This document shows, in pieces, positions 30,101 through 35,437 of a DNA stretch of 64,000 nt; positions within the stretch are counted from its first letter, which is position 1; each line of letters starts with the position of its first letter. The stretch spans positions 5,394,001-5,458,000 of the forward strand of contig NZ_CP109796.1 of the NCBI RefSeq assembly GCF_038725785.1, in the 5' to 3' direction. The position numbers were made by a program, and so were the translations under genes. The stretch comes from Termitidicoccus mucosus (lineage in GTDB: Bacteria > Verrucomicrobiota > Verrucomicrobiia > Opitutales > Opitutaceae). Under the pieces are notes generated by a model, which did not search any database, was not told where the DNA came from, and saw only the letters and a list, made by a program, of their open reading frames with translations.

Positions 30101-31051
30101 CCCGAGCAGCAGCGGGTTTTCCTGCGCGGGGTTTATTTCGCCGAAGTGCGCGCAGGCGGCCGCGAATACAACGATCCCGACAGCCGCCGCTTCGGCTCCT
30201 ATTTGCGAAGCCGCCAGATGATTGCGACGTTGTTCCCCGATGCGGATGCGGACGGGCATGAAATCGCACGCGGCGGCGACATCACGATGTTTGGCGCGTC
30301 GGGCATCCGCACGCTCTTTGGCGGCGGCATCCAGGTGCTGGCGCCGGCCGGGCAGATCCTGATCGGGGTGGAGGGCCAGGTGCCCCCCGCGACGGCGGGT
30401 GTGGTCACGCAAGGGGAGGGCGACATCCAGCTCTACAGCCAGGGCAGCATCCTGCTCGGCCTCTCGCGCATCATGACGACCTTTGGCGGCGACATCCTGG
30501 CCTGGTCGGCGGAGGGCGACATCAACGCCGGCCGAGGCTCGAAGACCACGGTCATTTACACGCCGCCGAAGCGGGTTTACGATAACTACGGCAACGTGAC
30601 GTTATCGCCGACGGTGCCGAGTTCGGGCGCGGGCATCGCGACGCTGAACCCGATTCCGGAGGTGCCGCCGGGCGACATCGACCTGATCGCGCCGCTCGGC
30701 ACGATCGACGCGGGCGAGGCGGGCATCCGGGTGTCGGGCAACATCAACATCGCTGCGCTCCAGATTCTCAATGCCGCCAACATCCAGGTGAAAGGCAGCG
30801 CCGCGGGACTCCCGGCCGCCGTGATGCCGAACCTCGGCGCGATCACGGCCGCCTCCAACACGGCGGGCGCGGCGGTGGCGGGCGCGATGAATGCGGCCAC
30901 GCAGGCGCGCCGCGAGCCGGTGCGCCAGGTTATGCCATCCATTATTGAAGTGGAGGTTCTTGGATACGGTGGTTTTGGCAGTGAAAGAAAAGAAACGACC
31001 CGGTCGTCGAAATCCTCCATAAATGGACAAATGGCTTTCGTTGATCGCTGA
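18182..31051 (+). CDS. TpsA giant filamentous-haemagglutinin-family exoprotein
   Basis: One uninterrupted frame of 4289 residues. A long signal peptide (about 1-57, with FFAVLVIAIIPAPLSAASLV) precedes the TPS secretion domain at about 156-330, which has ILTWEEFNVGRETTVNFDQQ, VALNRVNDPSARPSQIQGRI and the NRNGVIFGG motif. The rest is repetitive beta-helix sequence rich in G, A, D, S and T. Three blocks (about 1058-1186, 1887-1940 and 2923-3193) have a different pattern of recurring LPAGxxLP/AGTxLP units. Near 3290, NELYEAGLNDRAVWYPDHGG resembles the DUF3739 region of similar exoproteins. No membrane anchor is seen at the C-terminus, so it may stay bound to TpsB or be released. Likely roles are adhesion or cell-cell contact; I see no toxin domain. 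It lies downstream of all the secretion genes and is probably the final cistron. Confidence 0.93.
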   Translation: MSLFRPNFLPPACAVFARWLGRAVGAACGVCLSSAGFFAVLVIAIIPAPLSAASLVGGIRARAGAPAAENPSGGTGGQAVDTATATALAQAQRQSLVRTTQAITAARQAQAAARAAALAGLSDVPNGLAPGGLVVADGATPGSDLWQGAGGPTETHANGATVVDIKQQAQKAILTWEEFNVGRETTVNFDQQGNRDWVALNRVNDPSARPSQIQGRIKADGSVFILNRNGVIFGGASQVNVGNLVAAAANMTNAQFLDRGLYGSGITVPTFTDALGAVTVEAGAQITTHEPGSVTEGGGYVLLLGTEVANAGEITTRKGQTALAAGNSFVLRKGLGTDANQFSTTRGTEIAPQFVANSTAGAVSNTGLILAREGDITLAGRDVRQDGVAIATTSVNTRGTIHLLNSMTDAEGSVTLGADSVTAIIAGDVVVEDDKVTLRDDGQTALDSQRDALVKESAQLDGARRNAAANAGKNFDNLSTLSDRRDQSRVEITTGGAVSFKEGSLTVATGGQVSVAAGNSAAGTVGTGGVSASSGGRIDLADGAQIDVSGALGVEVSMETNNLLVNVQGFELRDSPLNRDNPDRPLFNQNIWIDQRGLIYVPAGTGGYESDRYYTAGGLLEVGGYRGNQGHTIGEWAAQGGSVQFAADSVNARAGSLVNIAGGSVTYAAGYVNTTRLLGIDGKLYDIHDAPADMIFLALGNAHVEHSNKWGVTEVYSNPLTNQATVARHQDAYTVGREGGNFVIWSPNVVLDGAIDAQVYNSEIQTHSRPSSVADGYKLGQTQAALPGKLVIRTYDPNPPNSYVPRPIVDVAISDGGDAQAADRSQGVWLDTGVLNSAGLGGLSVLAFGGLRIDEALTLAPGGALDLEAGSGVSIAADVTVRGGSIRIAGGGQTGDNTGVTLGDGVLIDTRGLWTNLLLDPSGASRLAFLDGGSVNLGGFGLTLGAGSRIDASSGGAILADGKMRGGAGGDITLNPGASTLVLDGELASFGFTRGGRLAITTSQAISIGGALLETDGVLGIGEVAPLDLRLSEDTLFPAGSRPPFPFETLQTRIEPGAIPPAGFQFYSYDPSTYLTTGADFTLPQGVNCQGANNVNYGVNYGNTFVPAGTVLRQIYGFAPPEGFFFPVEVFPNGIPLPTPIRTPYPAGAVLPQDIIVAAGTIIPMGSTLTHAVKVQPAFELGAEFFSQGFSAYSLDSHLGLMVQPGAQIDVTMPVYRFTEASLQASTGADIATAAELALPPLFVADPAKRTLTRRAGADLTLATSQGAVAGAPVNSFSYGAIVVGQGAAITVDPGRQVKISSEGQITVEGSITAQGGGIAIINPRSLIMPPRAPNTYNNTYTGPGGISVWIGGEAVLDVSGRADTATDALGRAYGSVTDGGSIVLGGAGGPSRTTNGFNSTEAWVIIRPGARLDASGASAVFDLPLGERGATRRVSSDGGSITLSSLSGIFVDDALLPDGGYAPALRAAAGGEGAAGGLLSIVLESPVYINTPPELMAAELMAGRVLTIGQDYAPSALASGLAAGERDDAMIIGQSRIASEQINRGGFDTVSLWGRNGIVFDGDVVLRAGRSLTLSQGPLVNTTAGAEVMLDAPHVLLDGYTVLRDTTSAQTWFAPSIVPDWAPGGVITVRGDFVEVLNDVRTRYDLTRIESRGDLRLRPGTLPVATNTSQLSSSVTASGDLDLTAAQIYPASGAIGMLTAGGADSVLSIHGLGGDAPALPYSVFGTLELSAQTILQGGIVRAPLGSISMGLYGAYPDRVELLDGSITSISARGLLMPYGGTADGVSYLLNGSEAPTGNLISGYTQGTIAITAASLFSAPGSQLDLSGGGALLGAAFVTGRGGSVDTLLNPLNPGGAVYAIVPGVATAPLPGGYTKAWTGAVPEVGRQITIPAGVPGLPAGVYTLLPANYALLPGAFRIELGGTVEPFAGATALPNGSWVVQAVQGFAHTGIHDAFPTQVTLTPGSVFRTWSHYNEQSFAAFQVAKAGIFGNLRPVLEADGKTLIFSPIAAPGSETNSALVFDGLVDFSAAAGGYGGSFALGSTSSANLIITGPESAAVNDATHVTVSAATLNAIGAPNLYIGGVPRLYQTSVSMGNPLSGTMGDTLLVESGVTLAASQVMLAANNKIVLQEGVEISTLGRGIAAPDSTNGLMFGGLAMLAVSNGLLTFSTPTGMGTSSIEIADGVSLYSEGGIGFYSERGVSMEGTQNFGTRYLTLAVPSFNIGSAEALAAAGALPPGMNLNQAVLDRLLAGNSAAGIPAVENLVLGATESINFFGSVDLNTIDPATGRSRLGQLVFNSPAIYGYGGDADSVRLTTDTFVWNGNTVATADGFGTLTWHSATPGAVMDGGPGSGRFDIDAHTIVLGYPTPAQPNTALTFDRLMLGFSEVNFNASDRVTANARGTLSVYQTGASPGADFDPAAYAGSGGSLRFNTPLLTGQPGSYIHYYTGGLLSVAPPAGTAASDLSPASLGAEIGLHGGSVFIDSAIVLPGGKLTLAAVDDITLDDEARLDLAGRSVTFFDVTRQLWGGDVVIESLHGDIVQHADAVIDVSAPGEDAGALTLSALEGLVRLDGALRGTGGGEGAGYDSGSFDLRAGRIGDTAATLDADFAALNARLTDAGFFAARSFDFRQGDLVIGDGLKARSVTVSVDAGSLTVNGRIDASGVRPGNIRLAARDDLTLASTALLDTHGTVLQVDSYGQPAEAKNRGAVELTSAQGWLRLDSGAAIDLSSPDGVARGRVELNARRASETGGDINVQAAGPLDIRGASSIALNGFWTYTPTDADGTIVQDNADTAGNPVGADGRVGLDQIDARNRLFHANALADTALQARLAGLTARGDAFHLRPGVEITSGDTSGGNLAVAGDLDLSGYRYGPKADRDPVSPRYGAGEALSLVIRAASDLDIHGSITDGFGGPKPTPDDSPLLLTAGAKLTADYTLPEDVTLAAGSLLASGAVLPIDITLSSGQVVQAGQPVPNDITLHPPMNPIAGYPVYEFGGLNAWGGLLEPVWVVAGQVDDWNYNGQSFYPGSYIYYPLGDGAVIHAGTILSAATPGYADLVLSPPPKVEAGRVLPQAVLLAADYTLASALVATGDIVTPGRTWAAGTTIPAGTMLPNGTTIGQGASLPFDFTIQATTWQAGNPLVFAGGYTLDTAVNLPAGAVLPAGSSSSGNLYSVLRQPLWAVAPMLAAGSQSAPLRLVSGADLASADARGLRSAGLLAGAGNLTLDDARASSSSKVSIFSVLRTGIGSLDLLAGGDFAQNSPFGIYTAGTDTELPEGNDAFRLPRVRANGSLLGAGNELYEAGLNDRAVWYPDHGGDLFVAVQGRLTGNTFKKSMGTGGGVANFAVNDWLWRQGGDLLGQSTAWGINFGTFITTPGYPQTTVSVVGFNGFGALGGGNITIRTGGDAGSILPATNDYQASLDTSTALIVAVGSTGRVTSVTTNGGSVTGGELVQTGGGDIDIKIGGRLNPAPMTTFLVANEQNGGTFVNLRGGIDVTAGSIGRIDLAYGRKSSNDPRATDLYRAGGLYQAGNSSSPQSLLGGPVIVPGDGAVSFRTRGDVVLGGVGDPGMLRGNIGNGADVYSFPGTLLSDPTKTGAVRTWFSLWTPETSISLFSAGGNLTPFFEGGNLNGNRSVPGNPYIMMPAEFYATAAAGSIYYGSRQSNSPLTFGLAPSATGQLELLAMDSIYAGALQAPARIVMSGANDGLDFIPNPFHAAFILVTPGASDNSIVNTFLATNTHINVSAPQYEGGPTQRSASLGYFAFQVDAPATSLHAGDPDPMRFYAVNGDIVSLIFGQHATSTIENRIIAAKSAQILAGRDIVSFGGQFGYGSVPNLIMNANATDVSLLSAGRDIFYVNTEMAGPGALEIIAGRNLYQGNQGGLTSLGAVVPGDNRRGADIVMQAGAGATGPDFAALAALYLNPANQANAGFPLADQPGKVVKVYDGDLIEWLKERYGYEAAGSEDARAYFEALAPEQQRVFLRGVYFAEVRAGGREYNDPDSRRFGSYLRSRQMIATLFPDADADGHEIARGGDITMFGASGIRTLFGGGIQVLAPAGQILIGVEGQVPPATAGVVTQGEGDIQLYSQGSILLGLSRIMTTFGGDILAWSAEGDINAGRGSKTTVIYTPPKRVYDNYGNVTLSPTVPSSGAGIATLNPIPEVPPGDIDLIAPLGTIDAGEAGIRVSGNINIAALQILNAANIQVKGSAAGLPAAVMPNLGAITAASNTAGAAVAGAMNAATQARREPVRQVMPSIIEVEVLGYGGFGSERKETTRSSKSSINGQMAFVDR

Positions 31052-31338
31052 ACAGGACTCAGGGAAGAATGCTTTTTGCCGTTGTCACCGTAAGGAGGAT
31101 GCTCCGTGAGAGGGAGAGGCATTTCCATTTGCCTGTTCCTTTGTCCAAAGGATGCACCATCCGGCCGCGTCTTATCCACGGATTGGGCAAAAGTGGCGCC
31201 GGACAACTGGGCAGCGGTTGGTCCGCGCCCGCCTGCTCGAACGAACACTTGGAATCGGCAGACGCCGATCGGACAACGCCAGCGCACTGACGGCGATGGG
31301 CGGACGCTTGCCGGACAGGAGTGCCCCTTTATCCGCCG
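31052..31338. other. Gap between convergent tpsA and DUF59 genes
   Basis: These 287 bases have no convincing gene; the short reading frames show no conserved sequence. A near-inverted motif GGAGGATGCTCC occurs at about 31096-31107. I see no strong terminator. Confidence 0.4.
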
Positions 31339-31731
31339 TTATCCTTGGAGGGATGTTCCGCCCCACCCAAGCTGGCGTCGCGCCTCGGCACTCAGGCGGT
31401 CGGGGGTCCAAGCCGGAGTCCACACCAGCGATACTTCGACATCTGTCACTCCCGGCACGGCTCTGGCGGCGGCCTGCACTCCGGCCAGAATCACTTCACC
31501 CGCCGGGCAATACATGGAAGTGAGCGTCATTTCGATCATGGCCCGCCCGCCGGAATCCACGCGGATGTCGTAGATCAGGCCAAGATCCTCGACGCTCACG
31601 CCGAATTCGGGGTCATACACACTCCGGAAAGCGTCGCGCAGCGCATCGGCGAGCGGTCGCGGGACCGGGACTGATGCGGACGATGACGCGGGTGTCGGTT
31701 CAGGCAAGGGATTGATGGAGGACGGATTCAT
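31339..31731 (-). CDS. DUF59 / MIP18-family metal-sulfur cluster assembly protein
   Basis: The 130-residue protein has one DUF59 domain from about residue 28 on: ALRDAFRSVYDPEFGVSVED, LGLIYDIRVD, IEMTLTSMYCPAGEVILAGV, then GVTDVEVSLVWTPAWTPDRL. The single conserved cysteine (MYCPAG) is intact. Members (SufT, PaaD, MIP18) help load iron-sulfur or other metal clusters. It is the last gene of a leftward operon with DUF2249 and heme-copper-like genes, only 15 bp downstream of the latter. The promoter of this operon carries the same FNR-type box as the nos genes, so the protein probably assists metal-centre assembly during anaerobic or N-oxide growth. Confidence 0.85.
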   Translation of the reverse strand: MNPSSINPLPEPTPASSSASVPVPRPLADALRDAFRSVYDPEFGVSVEDLGLIYDIRVDSGGRAMIEMTLTSMYCPAGEVILAGVQAAARAVPGVTDVEVSLVWTPAWTPDRLSAEARRQLGWGGTSLQG

Positions 31732-31746
31732 AAAATCACCGAAACA

Positions 31747-33144
31747 CTACGAAAGGGAAACAGGCATGCGCACGGCCGCGGTCGCGGGCATTTGCGGCCG
31801 CCACAGGTGGATGATCACGCGCAGGATGCTGGCGAGAAACAACCCGGCGCCCGCCGCCAGCGCCAGCCCTCCGGCCATCACCACGGGCGGCGAGCCGGCG
31901 AGCACGCCGGCCACGAGCAGCACGACGCCGGCGAGGTGCGCGGCATGCCAGCCTTTTTCGCATTTTCGGGAGGAAAGCGATGTGGCCACCGGCACCGGCT
32001 GCCTGCCCACGCGCGGCCCGTAGACGCGCATCCATACAAGAAAAGGCACGATCTTGCACAACATGCCGAGGACCGTAAAGCCGAGGCCGCCGATGATGGC
32101 CAGAACCCCGTAGGCCGAAATCGCGCGCATTGTCCATTCCGTTCCGCCCGGCAGGAAAACCAGCGCGACGCCCCCCATCGCGGCCGCGGCCAGCAACCCC
32201 GCTCCGGTCACGAAGGCGCGGATGCCTGGCTCCAGCACGCGTCGTTTTCGCGAAGCCAGCGTCGCCCGCAGCGCCAGACCGGAGCAGGCCATCCCGCCTG
32301 CCAGCACCAGCGCGCCGAGGCGCCCGAGGCATTCCATCCGCCACGCCAGCCCGGGGGCCAGCAGCAGCAGACCGGCCTGCGTCGCCAGCAACCCCGCCCA
32401 CACGAAACGCGGTCGCCGCACTTCGCCCATCGTGAACATCGGCACGAGTTGAAATGTCGTTCCCTGCAACAGGGTCAGGAAAAATCCAGCCAGCCCGAGA
32501 TGCGCGTGCGCCCGCAGCAGGTCCGTGACCGGCACCGGCAGCGACGCCCAGGACCAGCGGCGCGCCAGCGCGAGCGTCACGCCGAGCAGCACCGTTGCCC
32601 CCAGCCAGCTCGCCGCGAGCGGAAAGCTCCACGCCGCCGCGTCCCGCCTGGAGGCGGCGAAAAACGTCCGCCACACCGCGACGATCATGATGCCGACGCC
32701 GATCGCGACCAGACCGCCGCCCGCCGCCACCCAGCCGAATTGCGCGCGCATGAACCCTCCCGCGAGCCCCGTCATACCGACGGCATGCAGGCCCAGGTGC
32801 CACCACAGCCACCGCGCAGCCACTCGCAGTGGCGCGCCCAGCACCACGGGCATCAGTTGATACAACGCGCCGATGGAAATGCTCAGCAGGAAACCGGGCA
32901 GCCACACATGCACGAGGGCCACCAGCCGGGGATGCAGGTAAGGCAGCGACAGCAACGACGGCTCGATGGCCAGCCAGCCCGCCTCGATGGCAAACGCCGC
33001 CAGCCCGCACGCGATGAAGGCCAGCGGCAGCCGCGCCCCTCCCACAAGCGGCACGCTTGGAGACGCGGGACGCCGCGCCGCCGCCGTCATCGGCGGGGCA
33101 GGGGAGGACACGGAGGCGGATGCCGGTGCTGCGGTCATGGCCAT
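31747..33144 (-). CDS. Polytopic membrane protein related to heme-copper oxidase subunit I / NnrS-like
   Basis: The 465-residue protein has about 12 hydrophobic helices. Conserved-looking histidine helices include YLHPRLVALVHVWLPGFLL, IGALYQLMPVVLGAP and LLRAHAHLGLAGFFLTLLQG. Their spacing resembles heme-binding helices of the heme-copper oxidase subunit I superfamily, and the gene context resembles NnrS-type NO-tolerance proteins. It lacks the full set of CuB ligands that I would expect in an active oxidase, so it may be a heme protein with a sensing or protective role. It is 16 bp after the DUF2249 gene and shares the FNR-type promoter. The family level is moderate; the function is inferred. 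Confidence 0.65.
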   Translation of the reverse strand: MAMTAAPASASVSSPAPPMTAAARRPASPSVPLVGGARLPLAFIACGLAAFAIEAGWLAIEPSLLSLPYLHPRLVALVHVWLPGFLLSISIGALYQLMPVVLGAPLRVAARWLWWHLGLHAVGMTGLAGGFMRAQFGWVAAGGGLVAIGVGIMIVAVWRTFFAASRRDAAAWSFPLAASWLGATVLLGVTLALARRWSWASLPVPVTDLLRAHAHLGLAGFFLTLLQGTTFQLVPMFTMGEVRRPRFVWAGLLATQAGLLLLAPGLAWRMECLGRLGALVLAGGMACSGLALRATLASRKRRVLEPGIRAFVTGAGLLAAAAMGGVALVFLPGGTEWTMRAISAYGVLAIIGGLGFTVLGMLCKIVPFLVWMRVYGPRVGRQPVPVATSLSSRKCEKGWHAAHLAGVVLLVAGVLAGSPPVVMAGGLALAAGAGLFLASILRVIIHLWRPQMPATAAVRMPVSLS

Positions 33145-33160
33145 GGCCGGTCCGTCCGCG

Positions 33161-33748
33161 TCACAAGCGCCGGAGCGTCGTCCGCCAGCTTCCGTCCTGC
33201 TGCTGTTCGCTCGTGTGCGCCACTCCTCTTGTATCCAATTCAGGATACAGATGAATGGGCTGGCGATCGGTGAGTGCCGCCAGCTCCGCGCCCGGTGCGA
33301 GCGATTCGACCGCCTCCAGGATTCGCATCATCGGCTCAGGCGGCTCCAGGCCGCGGGCATCCACGACAAGCGCGGTCTCCGCCGCCCCGGCGGCGTGATC
33401 GTCCTCCCGGTCGTGCGAGCAGACCGGCGCGCCCGGCGGCGGCGGGATCACCGAGCCGGCAGGCGAGGGGGCCAGCCGGGTGATTTTCACCTGAAACTCG
33501 TCCTGCTCCGTCACGAGGTATTCCCAGGAAAAAGCGCCGGGAAACTGCGCCGCGAACTGGTAGTAGAGCGGCACGGGATCGTGATCGTTCACGAGCACGA
33601 AATACTCGCCGACCGGCAGATCGGACCAGCGCTTGAAAATCTGCGCGTGTTTCACGCGGCAGGGAATGCTGCGCACGTCGAAGCGCGTCAGGTCCGCCGT
33701 GGCGGTGGTGTCGTCGGTGTTGCTGTTGGTTTGTGTTGGATCGCTCAT
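33161..33748 (-). CDS. Tandem DUF2249-domain protein
   Basis: The 195-residue cytoplasmic protein contains two DUF2249 domains (a TusA-like small alpha/beta fold). The first spans about 20-95 (FDVRSIPCRVKHAQIFKRWS, YFVLVNDHDPVPLYYQFAAQ, FSWEYLVTEQDEFQVKITR). The second spans about 125-195 (LVVDARGLEPPEPMMRILEA, PIHLYPELDTRGV). DUF2249 genes often sit near NO-reduction and hemerythrin genes. This one heads a three-gene operon. Its 5' leader is about 80 nt and includes a 20-bp palindrome. The domain call is good; the biochemical role is unknown. Confidence 0.82.
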   Translation of the reverse strand: MSDPTQTNSNTDDTTATADLTRFDVRSIPCRVKHAQIFKRWSDLPVGEYFVLVNDHDPVPLYYQFAAQFPGAFSWEYLVTEQDEFQVKITRLAPSPAGSVIPPPPGAPVCSHDREDDHAAGAAETALVVDARGLEPPEPMMRILEAVESLAPGAELAALTDRQPIHLYPELDTRGVAHTSEQQQDGSWRTTLRRL

Positions 33749-33795
33749 GGTATGGCAAAAAAGGCCGGTTTATTCGAAGGCGGCATTGGCTCCGC

Positions 33796-33815
33796 CCGGC
33801 CTGCGCGCAGGCCGG
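33796..33815. repeat. 20-bp perfect palindrome in the DUF2249 leader
   Basis: CCGGCCTGCGCGCAGGCCGG is self-complementary. It falls between the predicted transcription start (near 33828) and the start codon at 33748, so it would form a hairpin in the leader RNA. It may influence RNA stability or be a REP fragment. Confidence 0.5.
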
Positions 33816-33834
33816 AGGCGAAACGCATGGCCGT

Positions 33835-33876
33835 ATTCTGGCGGACAATCGGGCAGGGCGCATTGATGCACATCAA
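33835..33876 (-). promoter_or_regulatory. FNR/DNR-type promoter of the DUF2249 operon
   Basis: The perfect box TTGATGCACATCAA lies at 33863-33876 and overlaps the stop codon of the SCO gene. On the reverse strand the hexamer CAGAAT (33835-33840) is centred 32 bp from the box centre. That is the class II spacing (box at -41.5) used by FNR-family activators. The predicted RNA start is near 33828. Confidence 0.7.
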
Positions 33877-34778
33877 CGCCCCGTGACGTTCGCCGCTTTT
33901 CTCAAGCTCGCGATGACCTCGTCCACCGTCCAGCCGTTGCCGCGCCAGATGTCCGCCACCCTGCCGTCCGGCCCGATCAGCGCCGTGGCCAGCGTGTGGT
34001 CGAGCGTCACGCCGTTGTTTTCCCGATACACGGCAAACGCCTTCACCAGTGCGTCGATTTCCGCCTTTTCACCCGTGGCGAAATTCCAGATCGCCGGGTC
34101 CGCGCCCATCGCCTCGCCGTAGGCTTTCAGGATGTCGGGCCGGTCAAATTCCGGATCGAGCGTGATGGACAGCAGGCGCACCTTCGCGGCGGATTCCGCC
34201 GGCAATCCTTTCCGCACCGCCGGCTGGAGCTGGTCGAATTTGCGCGAGATCGCCGGGCAATATTCCGGCACCGGGCACCGCGTAAAAATAAACGTCACGA
34301 TAGTGAGGCGCCCCCGCAGCGCCTCCGCCGTGAGAGGCTGCCCGCGTTCGTCGAACAGCGAAAATGCCGGCACGGCATCGCCCTCGCGCAGCCGCCCGCG
34401 CCGCGCGCCGCCTTGCGACGAGGTTGCCGGCTTCCCCGGTGCGGCGGCGCGTCCGGTCACGACAAACGCTTCCGCCCGCGACCGCCCGCCGTTCACCCGC
34501 AGGCGAAACCGCACGCGGTCGTTCACCGCCACTCCGGCCGCCTCCTCCGGACCGGCCGGAGTGAACGCCATCGTCATCGCCCCCATGTAGCCGGGGATTT
34601 CGTCGTGGGCGATGACCAGTTGTCCGTCATCGAGCCTGGCGCGGACGATACCCGTGACATCGAACACGCGCTCGCGTTCTTTTTCGCGCGCGGCAAACAG
34701 CGTGCCGGACCCGGACAACAGCGCCCATGCGCACACCGGCAATCCGGCGAAAAGGAAAAAAAGGAATCGGGTGGACAT
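33873..34778 (-). CDS. CusF-SCO fusion copper chaperone (SCO1/SenC family)
   Basis: The 301-residue exported protein has an N-terminal signal or anchor (STRFLFFLFAGLPVCAWALL). A CusF/Cu-binding-type domain follows at about 38-110 (VTGIVRARLDDGQLVIAHDE, IPGYMGAMTMAFTPAG). A thioredoxin-like SCO domain spans about 130-295, with the metal-binding CPVPEYC (C168, C174) and the distal histidine in TLDHTLATALIGPDGRVA. SCO proteins deliver copper to CuA centres. It is transcribed divergently from a cytochrome c gene and is close to nosZ, so its client is likely the CuA site of NosZ. No nosL gene is seen in the window, and this protein may replace it. Its start codon lies about where transcription is predicted to begin. 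Confidence 0.9.
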   Translation of the reverse strand: MSTRFLFFLFAGLPVCAWALLSGSGTLFAAREKERERVFDVTGIVRARLDDGQLVIAHDEIPGYMGAMTMAFTPAGPEEAAGVAVNDRVRFRLRVNGGRSRAEAFVVTGRAAAPGKPATSSQGGARRGRLREGDAVPAFSLFDERGQPLTAEALRGRLTIVTFIFTRCPVPEYCPAISRKFDQLQPAVRKGLPAESAAKVRLLSITLDPEFDRPDILKAYGEAMGADPAIWNFATGEKAEIDALVKAFAVYRENNGVTLDHTLATALIGPDGRVADIWRGNGWTVDEVIASLRKAANVTGR

Positions 34779-34785
34779 GATGCCC

Positions 34786-34855
34786 AGTATGCCAGCGACC
34801 GGCGGATTTTTCCTTGATGTGCGTCAATGCGCATCGTCGCGGCCTCTGCCAGACT
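34786..34855. promoter_or_regulatory. Shared divergent FNR/DNR-type promoters (SCO and cytochrome c)
   Basis: The box TTGATGTGCGTCAA (34814-34827, one mismatch from the TTGAT-N4-ATCAA pattern) is flanked on each side by a -10-like hexamer at exactly 32 bp centre to centre: CATACT on the reverse strand (34786-34791) and CAGACT forward (34850-34855). A single dimer could serve both genes. Predicted RNA starts coincide with the ATG at 34862 and lie next to the reverse ATG at 34778. Confidence 0.65.
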
Positions 34856-34861
34856 GCTCCC

Positions 34862-35362
34862 ATGCCCGCAGTTGCCTCTCCTCGCATGCCTTTTCTCACC
34901 CGCCTGACCCTGGGGCTGCTTGTCATTCCGGTGGCGCTGTTCGCATGGGTTCCCGCGGTGGTGCTGCAACGGCATCTTTATCCTCCCGCACCTGCCGTCG
35001 CCGCAAACGAAGCGCCCCTTCCGGCCGACCCGTTGCTGCGCGGCAAGCGCATCTTCGCGCAGACCTGCGCCGCCTGTCACCAGCCCGACGGACGCGGCAT
35101 GCCCGGGGTCTTCCCTCCGCTCGCCGGTTCCGATTACCTGCTGTCCGATCCCGTGCGCGCCGTGCGCATCGTCCTGCGCGGCCTCTCCGGTCCGGTCACC
35201 GTCAACGGCGCGGAATACAACAGCGCCATGCCGCCGCTGCCGCTCTCCGACGCCGACGCCGCGGACGTGCTCACTTGGGTGCTCCAGGCCTGGGACAACA
35301 ACGGCCCGGCGGTTTCCGTCGAGACCGTCGCCCGCATCCGCGCCGAGGAGCCTTCCCCATGA
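34862..35362 (+). CDS. Membrane-anchored monoheme cytochrome c
   Basis: The 166-residue protein has an N-terminal membrane helix at about 11-35 (FLTRLTLGLLVIPVALFAWV) and one heme c site, CAACH (C69, C72, H73). A methionine in NSAMPPLPLSDADAA is the probable axial ligand. It is likely an electron donor or relay in the periplasm. The ATG at 34862 is the upstream choice; an ATG at 34886 (PFLTRL...) would also keep the anchor and would give a 24-nt leader. The FNR-type box is centred 41.5 bp before the first ATG. It neighbours the SCO and azurin genes and probably feeds electrons to NosZ. Confidence 0.88.
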   Translation: MPAVASPRMPFLTRLTLGLLVIPVALFAWVPAVVLQRHLYPPAPAVAANEAPLPADPLLRGKRIFAQTCAACHQPDGRGMPGVFPPLAGSDYLLSDPVRAVRIVLRGLSGPVTVNGAEYNSAMPPLPLSDADAADVLTWVLQAWDNNGPAVSVETVARIRAEEPSP

Positions 35363-35385
35363 ACTGGCACGCATATGCGCTCCGC

Positions 35386-35427
35386 TTGATGCATATCAAG
35401 GCATCCCGCCTCCCGCTGTCCTAGAAT
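35386..35427 (+). promoter_or_regulatory. FNR/DNR-type promoter of the azurin-nosZ operon
   Basis: The perfect box TTGATGCATATCAA (35386-35399) precedes TAGAAT (35422-35427) by 32 bp centre to centre. The predicted RNA start is about 35434, four bases before the start codon at 35438. I find no equivalent box directly before nosZ, so nosZ is probably read from this promoter. Confidence 0.72.
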
Positions 35428-35437
35428 CGTCGCGTTC

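Noticed and set aside
31052-31338. Short open frames after tpsA as a small gene
   Set aside because: Overlapping frames in several registers, no conserved features and no ribosome binding site.
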